Positions 57,938 through 64,000 of a stretch of 64,000 nt of DNA are shown here, piece by piece. Under the pieces are notes generated by a model, which did not search any database, had not been told where the DNA came from, and saw only the letters and a program-made list of their open reading frames with translations. A program made the translations under genes and the position numbers. Within the stretch, counting starts at the first letter, position 1; every line of letters begins with the position of its first letter. Source of the stretch: Corynebacterium mendelii (lineage in GTDB: Bacteria > Actinomycetota > Actinomycetes > Mycobacteriales > Mycobacteriaceae); the NCBI RefSeq assembly GCF_017307055.1, contig NZ_JAFLEQ010000016.1, positions 5,446 to 69,445 of the forward strand. Direction: 5' to 3'.

Positions 57938-60469
57938 ATGGCTGCAGACAATCACCACCAGGCTTCCCCGTTTTCCGCTTCCGCAGACCCCGGCCGCCCC
58001 CGCCCACAGGGTCTTCGTTCTCCCTATTCCCCCAGCCCCGGCGAGGAACCGATATCCCCTGCCGGCGGGGCGGAGCAGCCGGTATCCGGTGCAGACCACC
58101 CCCTGCTGGAGGGACTGAACCCGCAGCAGCGGCAGGCTGTGGTGCACCAGGGCAGCCCGCTGCTGGTTGTCGCCGGCGCCGGGTCGGGCAAAACAGCGGT
58201 GCTGACCAGAAGAATCGCCTACCTGCTGGCGATGCGGGGGGTGGCCCCCTGGCAGGTGCTGGCGATCACCTTCACCAACAAAGCGGCCGCGGAAATGCGG
58301 GAGCGGGTCCGCGAGCTGGTCGGTCCCGCCGCCGACAGCATGTGGGTGTCGACCTTCCACTCGACCTGTGTGCGGATTCTGCGGGCGCATACCGGACTGG
58401 TGGAGGGACTGAACACCAACTTCACCATCTACGACGCCGATGATTCCCGCCGCCTGGTGACCATGATCGCCAAGGACATGGGAATCGACACCAAAAAACT
58501 CACCGCCCGGCTGGTGGCGGGACGGATATCGAACTGGAAAAACGAGCTCGTCGACCCGGCGGAAGCCGCCCGCCAGGCGGGCCACGGCGCCGACAGTGAC
58601 ACCCCGGTGGTCGCCGCGGTGTACGCCGAATACCAGCGGCGGCTGCGGGCGGCCAACGCCTGCGACTTCGATGACCTGATCATGGAGGTCCACCGCATAT
58701 TCACCGGGCACCCGGATATCGCCGAGCATTACCGGCGCCGTTTCCGCCATGTGCTCATCGACGAATACCAGGACACCAACCACGCGCAGTACGCCATGGT
58801 GCGTGCCCTGGTCACCGGCGGTGACGGCAGCGGGGTGGACTCCAGTGAACTGTGCGTGGTCGGCGACGCCGACCAGTCGATCTATGCGTTCCGCGGGGCG
58901 ACGATCCGCAACATCGAGGAATTCGAGCAGGACTTCCCGCAGGCACAGACGGTGATGCTGGAACAGAACTACCGTTCCACGCAGACTATTTTGTCCGCCG
59001 CCAACGCGGTGATCGCCCACAATCCGGGACGGCGGAAGAAAAAACTGTGGACCGCCTCCGGCGAGGGGGACAAAATCGTCGGCTGGGTCGCTGACGACGA
59101 ACACGACGAAGCCCGCTTCGTGGCCCGGGAAATCGACCGGCTGATCGATACGGGCGGCGCCTGGCGGGACGTGTGCGTGATGTACCGCACCAATGCGTCC
59201 TCCCGGGCGGTGGAGGAGGTGTTCATGCGCACCGGCATCCCCTACAAAGTCGTCGGCGGCACCAGGTTCTACGACCGGAAGGAAATCCGGGACATCGTCG
59301 CCTACCTGAAAGCCATCGACAACCCCGACGACACGGTGTCGCTGACCCGGATCATCAACACCCCGCGCCGCGGCATCGGCGACAAAGCGCTGTCACAGCT
59401 GACCAACCACGCCCAGTCCACCGGCACGGGTTTCGGCGCCGCCATCGGTGATGCGGCAGCGGGCCGCATCGATGCGCTGGGGCCGCGGGCACAAAAAGCG
59501 GTGGGCCGTTTCGCCGCTCTGATGGATCATCTGCGGCAGTGCGCCGCCGGGGCCATCGATCCCGGCACCGGGCAGGTGGATCTGGGGGAGATCGTGGAAG
59601 AAATCCTCACCCAGACCGGCTACCGGGAGCAGCTGGAAGGCTCCAACGACCCGCAGGATCAGGCGCGGCTGGAAAACCTCGACGAACTGGTGTCGGTGGC
59701 CCGCGAATTCACCTCCGAAAGCGCGCAGACCGCCGCCTACGGGGCAATCGGCGGCGATGACACTGACCCCGCCGCCACCGAAGGCATGGCCGAACCGGGC
59801 AGCCTGCAGGCTTTCCTGGAAAAAATCTCGCTGTCTTCCGACGCCGACCAGATTCCCGGCGACGACAGGGGGGAGGTCACCCTGATGACCCTGCACACCG
59901 CCAAAGGACTGGAATTTCCGGTGGTGTTCGTCATCGGCTGGGAAGACGGGCAGTTCCCGCACAGCCGGTCCCTGGGCGATCCGGCGCAGCTGGAGGAAGA
60001 ACGCCGCCTGGCCTATGTGGCCATCACCCGGGCCAGGCAGCGTCTCTACGTCACCCGGGCGGTGCAGCGCGCCTCCTGGGGGGCGGCCACCCGCAACCCC
60101 GAATCACGTTTCCTCTCCGATATCCCGGCCGACCTGATCGACTGGCAGCGCACCCAACCGGCTGCGGATGCATGGGGGCTGTCCGGCGCCGGATTCGGCT
60201 GGTCGAAGCCGACGGCCGGCCCCGGCCGGGGTGGGTCCACCAGCTCCCCGGCAGCCGGTAAACCGGTGCGCCCCGGACTGCCGCAGGCGCCGAAAGGCCC
60301 GGCCCTGGATCTGGCGGTGGGTGACCTGGTCAACCACGAGCAGTACGGGATGGGCACGGTCACCTCCATCGAGACCGTGGCCGGGCACAGGGCGGCAATG
60401 ATCGACTTCCGCTCCAAAGGCACCGTCAAAATTGTGCTCATTCCCGGCATCCGGATGGAAAAGCTCTAG
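57938..60469 (+). CDS. pcrA: ATP-dependent DNA helicase PcrA/UvrD1
   Basis: The 843-residue helicase has superfamily-1 motifs: LLVVAGAGSGKTAVLTRRIA (Walker A), FTNKAAAEMRERV, DEYQDTNHAQY (motif II), VVGDADQSIYAFRGA (motif III), LEQNYRSTQTIL (motif IV), LMTLHTAKGLEFPVVFV (motif V) and YVAITRARQRLY (motif VI). About 50 low-complexity residues precede the helicase core. The C-terminus ends in a KOW/Tudor-like LAVGDLVNHEQYGMGTV segment typical of PcrA. TAGTCT lies 9 nt before the ATG. It acts in repair and replication. Confidence 0.96.
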   Translation: MAADNHHQASPFSASADPGRPRPQGLRSPYSPSPGEEPISPAGGAEQPVSGADHPLLEGLNPQQRQAVVHQGSPLLVVAGAGSGKTAVLTRRIAYLLAMRGVAPWQVLAITFTNKAAAEMRERVRELVGPAADSMWVSTFHSTCVRILRAHTGLVEGLNTNFTIYDADDSRRLVTMIAKDMGIDTKKLTARLVAGRISNWKNELVDPAEAARQAGHGADSDTPVVAAVYAEYQRRLRAANACDFDDLIMEVHRIFTGHPDIAEHYRRRFRHVLIDEYQDTNHAQYAMVRALVTGGDGSGVDSSELCVVGDADQSIYAFRGATIRNIEEFEQDFPQAQTVMLEQNYRSTQTILSAANAVIAHNPGRRKKKLWTASGEGDKIVGWVADDEHDEARFVAREIDRLIDTGGAWRDVCVMYRTNASSRAVEEVFMRTGIPYKVVGGTRFYDRKEIRDIVAYLKAIDNPDDTVSLTRIINTPRRGIGDKALSQLTNHAQSTGTGFGAAIGDAAAGRIDALGPRAQKAVGRFAALMDHLRQCAAGAIDPGTGQVDLGEIVEEILTQTGYREQLEGSNDPQDQARLENLDELVSVAREFTSESAQTAAYGAIGGDDTDPAATEGMAEPGSLQAFLEKISLSSDADQIPGDDRGEVTLMTLHTAKGLEFPVVFVIGWEDGQFPHSRSLGDPAQLEEERRLAYVAITRARQRLYVTRAVQRASWGAATRNPESRFLSDIPADLIDWQRTQPAADAWGLSGAGFGWSKPTAGPGRGGSTSSPAAGKPVRPGLPQAPKGPALDLAVGDLVNHEQYGMGTVTSIETVAGHRAAMIDFRSKGTVKIVLIPGIRMEKL

Positions 60470-60824
60470 GACACGCCTTCCCGCCGCACCTGCCCTGCGC
60501 GTCCTGCCGCCACCCCACCGGTTTGCCGCACCGGCCGGGGCGCCCCCGTCACCGTCTGCAGCTTGGCGGCGGGGGCGGGCACAGCCGGTGGCCGTCGCAG
60601 TGGCTGTGCACGGCGTTCTGGCAGCGGTGGAACCCTGCTGCCCCACGGTGGGGCCCGCCGGGGCGTGCTGTGGCCCCACAGCGTGTCTGCGCTGTTTTTT
60701 TCGTACCGTGGCTGCCCCCCCGGGCGGTGGCGCCGAAGGCGCGCCGCCTCCGGCGGGGGATGGTGCATGGTGGGTCAAAAAATCTCCCGGGCAGCAGTTG
60801 CCCGGGAGATGGAAAAAGAGTGTG
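60470..60824. other. Convergent region between pcrA and the M23 peptidase
   Basis: No gene is seen. The end holds the M23 terminator (60777-60810), and a GC-rich inverted pairing lies around 60730-60760. Confidence 0.5.
60777..60810 (-). terminator. Intrinsic terminator of the M23 peptidase gene
   Basis: ATCTCCCGGGCA (60782-60793) pairs perfectly with TGCCCGGGAGAT (60799-60810). On the reverse strand it is followed by a run of T (60782-60777). It can also serve pcrA on the forward strand. Confidence 0.92.
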
Positions 60825-61574
60825 TTACAGGGTGATGCCGCGCTCTGCCAGCCACGGGATCGGGTCGATGGCGCCGCCACCGACCGGGTGGACCTCAAAG
60901 TGCAGGTGCACACCGGTGGAGAAGCCGCGCGAACCCATCCCGGCGATTTTCTGTCCCGCAGTCACCTGCTGGCCGACAGCCACATCGATGGTTTCCATGT
61001 GCCCGTAGACGGTGATGGTGCCGTCGTCGTGGAGAATCCGCACCCACTGGCCGAATCCGGAGGCCGGTCCGGCATCAATGACGGTGCCGTCTTCGGCGGC
61101 CACGATCGGGGTGCCGAGGCTGTTGGCGATATCCACACCGTTGTGGACCGACCCCCAGCGGTAGCCGTAGCCGCTGGTGAGCACACCCTGGGCGGGTTTG
61201 ACTGCCTGCGGCATGCGGGCCTGCATGTCCTCGGTGACTTTCTGGGCGTGGTAGTCGATGGCCTTGTGCAGCTGGTCGACCAGGGATTCCTCGGGCTTGA
61301 ACTCCGGGATGTTGAGAATCTGGGGAACGTTGTTGTCGTTGGCGAACTGGGCGACGGCGGCTTCGAAGGGAGTGGACTGTCCGGCCAGCTCCAGTTCGGG
61401 TGCGGCGACGGCGTGCTCGGGGGCGGACTGGGCGGTGGCGGCGGCTGCACCGCCGGCCCCTGCACCGGTGACGGCACCGGTAGCCACGGCCACCAGGGCG
61501 ACCCGGTTCCTCACCGGTGTCGTGCGCTTGCGGTGCGCGCCTGTGGTGGTTGTCCGCTGAGCAGTGTTGGTCAT
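60825..61574 (-). CDS. Secreted M23 family metallopeptidase
   Basis: The 249-residue protein has a basic N-terminus and a signal-like hydrophobic stretch (VALVAVATGAVTGAGAGGAA). After a Pro/Ala linker and a helical region, the LytM/M23 domain occupies residues ~125-249: SGYGYRWGSVHNGVDIANS with the zinc ligands His and Asp, VYGHMETIDVAVGQQV, and HLHFEVHPVGGG with the other His. Such enzymes cut peptide cross-links in peptidoglycan. The gene shares an upstream 12-mer with rpf (61831-61842). From memory the gene follows pcrA in C. glutamicum. Confidence 0.9.
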   Translation of the reverse strand: MTNTAQRTTTTGAHRKRTTPVRNRVALVAVATGAVTGAGAGGAAAATAQSAPEHAVAAPELELAGQSTPFEAAVAQFANDNNVPQILNIPEFKPEESLVDQLHKAIDYHAQKVTEDMQARMPQAVKPAQGVLTSGYGYRWGSVHNGVDIANSLGTPIVAAEDGTVIDAGPASGFGQWVRILHDDGTITVYGHMETIDVAVGQQVTAGQKIAGMGSRGFSTGVHLHFEVHPVGGGAIDPIPWLAERGITL

Positions 61575-62074
61575 GGGGGCCGTATCCCTTCGCCGTCGAT
61601 CCAGTCACCTGATGAATGAGTCCTCGAACATCACGGTGAGTGCTGGCAGGCTGTTGATGCCGGTACCGGTTATCTCCGGCGTGAACGCCTGTCCGCGGCG
61701 CGGGAGGAAAAACCTGTGACAGTTATCTTCTGCGTCCTGTGGACAGGTAATTTCACGGTATTTTCCGGGGAGTATGTCTATCGACCCCGGAGAATCGTTA
61801 CCTGCTGAATTAGTTTCGCACCCAAACTGTAACCAGTTTGTGATGTTACGGGTTGCCACCCTAGTTGGTAATGCAGGCCACCGCAACCGGAATGTGACCC
61901 TGTTTTCCCCTCCGTGACCCCGCCCGGGAAGCGGCCGCGGGGGTGGGTGTGGCGCGGGTTTCATGTGCTGGTGGGCGCCCCTGCGGCGGGATGGCGGGAA
62001 AAAGCGGCGCACCTTGGCCGGCGCCGCGGCCAGTCGCCACGGCTTTGCCCGGGCGATCTGGCATGGTGGTGTGG
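61575..62074. other. Divergent region between the M23 peptidase and perM
   Basis: An A/T-richer stretch (61690-61870) holds the M23 promoter area with three GTAAC-type sites (61797-61801, 61829-61833, 61845-61849). No gene is seen. Confidence 0.5.
61797..61849 (+). promoter_or_regulatory. Cluster of GTAAC sites with AACCAGTTTGTG element upstream of the M23 peptidase
   Basis: GTTAC (61797-61801), GTAAC (61829-61833) and GTTAC (61845-61849) flank AACCAGTTTGTG (61831-61842), the exact reverse complement of the 12-mer upstream of rpf. This suggests a shared regulator such as MtrA; that is inference. Confidence 0.45.
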
Positions 62075-64000
62075 GTGAGCAAAAAGTCATCACCACAAGC
62101 ACGTTTGGGGACGTCTTCCGCGCCCGCCGGGCGCCGCCGACCGGCGGCGGGCCGCGTTCGCCAGCGCCCGCAGCCGGTTCCTCCCGCCCCCGCGGCGGCC
62201 CCGGCCCCGCCGCGGGGCGCCCTTGCCCGTCTGTGGCATGTGGCCCCCGCCTTCCTGGCACCGAATGTGATCCTTGTCTCACTGATACTGCTGGTGTCGC
62301 TGGGACTGCTGTTATTTATGGAATCGGGGTTTGTCACCCTTCCCGCCACCGTCGGGCAGCTGTGGCTGGCCGCCAACCTGGCGCCGGTGGGCACCAGCCG
62401 GATCACCTTGTCCGCGCTGCCGATGCTGCCGGCGGTGCTGGTGATTGCTCTGGTGGCCCGGCAGGTCCACAAAGTCATCAGGGTCCGGGCCGCCATCGCC
62501 GATGTGGTGCTGCTGGTGGTGCTGGTACCGCTGGTGCCGTTGCTCCTGACCGGGGTGGCGCTGTTTATGGTCTGGGATGCCTCGCCGGTATTTCCGGTGA
62601 CGGTGGCCTCTGTGCCGGGGGCTGTGGCCTCCACCGCCCTGGTGCACGGCACCGGTTTGGTGCTCGGCATGGGGCCACGGTTGTGGAAAGCGCTGTGTAC
62701 CCGGGCCGGGGTGCCGGTGCATCTGGTGTCCGCAGCCACCGTGGCCGCCGACTTCCTGCGCTATCTGGCAGTGGCCGCAACAGCCGTGTTCGCCGTGTCA
62801 CTGCTGTGGCATATCCCCCAGTTGGTGGAGCTTTCCGAACGCTTCAACGGGCCGTGGGCCGTGGTGGGCCTGGTGCTGCTGAGCATCCTGTACCTGCCGA
62901 ATGCGGTGGTGGCAACCGCCGCTGTACTGCTCGGGTCCGGGGTCGGTATCGGCGGGGCGGAAGTGTCGTTGTTCGATGTGGTGCTGGTGCCGCTTCCCCC
63001 GCTGCCGCTTCTGGCGGCCCTGCCCGCTGAAGCGCCCGTCTGGTTCCAGCTGCTGCTGCTGATTCCCGCGGTGTGCGCGGGAGCCGCGGTGTTCAAACAT
63101 CTGCGGGCCACACAGGGCGATGTGTCCGGGCTGTATGTCTCCGGGGTGTTCGCCGGACTCTTTGCTCTGGTGGCCGTCACCATGAGCCGCGGGGTGCTGG
63201 GTGTCTACGGCACCGCGGGGCCGCTGTTGTGGCTGTCCGCAGGGCTGGCCCTGGTGTGGATGGCCGCCGTGAGCTGGACGGTCATCGGTGTGGGCCGGGC
63301 GGCCTGGGCGCTGCACCGCAGAAACAACCCCGATGAGGCGGCCGACCTGGCAGAGCCCGCCCCCGAAGAAGCGGCACACCGGCAAGCCACGGAAGAAGAC
63401 GCCGTCATCGCCGATGACGACGGTGACGGTGAGTCCGCCGGCACCGACGGTGATGACGGTTCCGCCGGTACCGACGGCGACGACGAATCCGCAAACGCCG
63501 AGGGTGACGATCAGTCCGTCACTACCGACGCTGACGTTTCTGCCGGCGGTGAATCCGCCGGCCCCAGCGGCGGGGACCCTGCGGGCACTGACGAAGAACC
63601 TGCGGGCACTGACGAAGAACCTGCGGGCACTGACGAAGAACCGGCCGGCAGCGACCACATGCCTGCCGACGGTGAACCCGCCAACGGTGAGCCTGCCGGT
63701 GATGGCGGTGATCCTGCCGGGGGCGCCGGTAATGCCGCCGCGGAGCGGACAGAAGACACCGGTGCGGCAGACGGTGACGGCAATCCCGCCGACAGCCCGG
63801 CAACCGCCACCGATAGCGACAGTGTCACCACCGTCCCGGACAACGCCGACAGTGCAGATGACCACCGCACCGCTGATCCGGCAGATGGCAACACCCGCCC
63901 GGAGGCCGAAAGCCACCCGGCCACCGGGACCGCTGCCGCACACACGGACGGTGACAGCGCTGCCCCCGAGGGGACCACCCGGGAATACCCGGGTAAGCCG
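62075..64000 (+). CDS. perM: PerM/DUF6350 cell-division membrane protein, 3' end beyond window
   Basis: The open frame runs from GTG 62075 (in-frame ATG 62063 is an alternative) past the end of the window, so 642 residues are visible. A Pro/Ala/Arg-rich N-terminus of ~50 residues is followed by about ten transmembrane segments (residues ~55-420), starting LAPNVILVSLILLVSLGLLL and including TVASVPGAVASTALVHGTGL, as in DUF6350 proteins. The mycobacterial member PerM is linked to cell division. A very long acidic, Gly/Ala/Thr-rich tail follows, with an exact threefold 21-nt repeat. The tail is poorly conserved in kind. Membrane part sure, tail unusual. Confidence 0.8.
   Translation, partial: MSKKSSPQARLGTSSAPAGRRRPAAGRVRQRPQPVPPAPAAAPAPPRGALARLWHVAPAFLAPNVILVSLILLVSLGLLLFMESGFVTLPATVGQLWLAANLAPVGTSRITLSALPMLPAVLVIALVARQVHKVIRVRAAIADVVLLVVLVPLVPLLLTGVALFMVWDASPVFPVTVASVPGAVASTALVHGTGLVLGMGPRLWKALCTRAGVPVHLVSAATVAADFLRYLAVAATAVFAVSLLWHIPQLVELSERFNGPWAVVGLVLLSILYLPNAVVATAAVLLGSGVGIGGAEVSLFDVVLVPLPPLPLLAALPAEAPVWFQLLLLIPAVCAGAAVFKHLRATQGDVSGLYVSGVFAGLFALVAVTMSRGVLGVYGTAGPLLWLSAGLALVWMAAVSWTVIGVGRAAWALHRRNNPDEAADLAEPAPEEAAHRQATEEDAVIADDDGDGESAGTDGDDGSAGTDGDDESANAEGDDQSVTTDADVSAGGESAGPSGGDPAGTDEEPAGTDEEPAGTDEEPAGSDHMPADGEPANGEPAGDGGDPAGGAGNAAAERTEDTGAADGDGNPADSPATATDSDSVTTVPDNADSADDHRTADPADGNTRPEAESHPATGTAAAHTDGDSAAPEGTTREYPGKP
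63578..63640 (+). repeat. Three exact tandem copies of a 21-nt repeat in perM
   Basis: The unit CCTGCGGGCACTGACGAAGA plus A occurs at 63578-63598, 63599-63619 and 63620-63640, encoding PAGTDEE three times. It lies in the acidic tail and could vary in copy number between strains. Confidence 0.9.

Noticed and set aside
62798..63943. Long Gly/Arg-rich reverse open frame opposite perM
   Set aside because: It is the shadow of the repetitive acidic tail of perM, whose membrane domain is clearly real.

Overview
The window looks like a chromosomal stretch of a high-GC Corynebacterium-type actinobacterium. The evidence is an Rpf cell-wall hydrolase, SepH, a PerM (DUF6350) protein, a fused acetyl-CoA carboxylase AccD-AccA chain, MctB/MctC, an HtaA haem-binding protein and a two-domain CspB. 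The gene order (rpf, cspB, serC, gltA, fkpA, accDA, mctBC, folA-thyA-cysQ, lhr, nei, pgi, chorismate mutase, pcrA, M23 peptidase, perM) matches, from memory, the C. glutamicum core chromosome. No phage, plasmid, CRISPR array or intact insertion sequence was seen.

Layout. 1-6.7 kb: start of a helicase-associated protein (reverse), a 69-residue protein, a large secreted HtaA protein with a DtxR-like box, rpf, and cspB with a long structured leader. 6.8-13.4 kb: DUF2771 and glutaminyl cyclase, an NCS2 purine permease, a TrmH-type methyltransferase, DUF6928 and SepH. 13.8-26.4 kb: a central-carbon block of serC, an aldose epimerase, gltA, fkpA, a decayed ABC transporter, malic enzyme, accDA, an aldo/keto reductase and an enoyl-CoA hydratase homologue. 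26.5-35.8 kb: a P-type ATPase, a small unknown protein, mctBC, a beta-lactamase-fold lipoprotein and a CPA2 antiporter. 35.8-38.2 kb: a lower-GC accessory patch with a broken PIN toxin remnant, a GNAT acetyltransferase and tRNA-Arg(CCU). 38.5-49.3 kb: cobF, folA, thyA, cysQ, lhr and nei. 49.5-57.5 kb: a methyltransferase, an MFS exporter, YccF, DUF4862, pgi and an aldehyde dehydrogenase. 57.5-64 kb: chorismate mutase, pcrA, an M23 peptidase and perM, which runs off the end.

Functionally, gltA, malic enzyme, accDA and mctBC surround the pyruvate/acetyl-CoA node. rpf, SepH, the M23 peptidase and PerM are cell-wall or division genes, and rpf and the M23 gene share an upstream motif. Many genes have a TANNNT -10 element 6-9 nt before the start codon and no ribosome binding site, so leaderless transcription is common here and was used to choose several starts.

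The most notable items are the structured cspB leader with a possible attenuator, the shared GTAAC/GTCAC-type element upstream of two cell-wall hydrolase genes, the DtxR-linked HtaA surface protein, a doubly broken ABC transporter with an intact-looking palindromic operator, and an unusual SxxK lipoprotein. I found nothing I would call a wholly new defence or mobile system.
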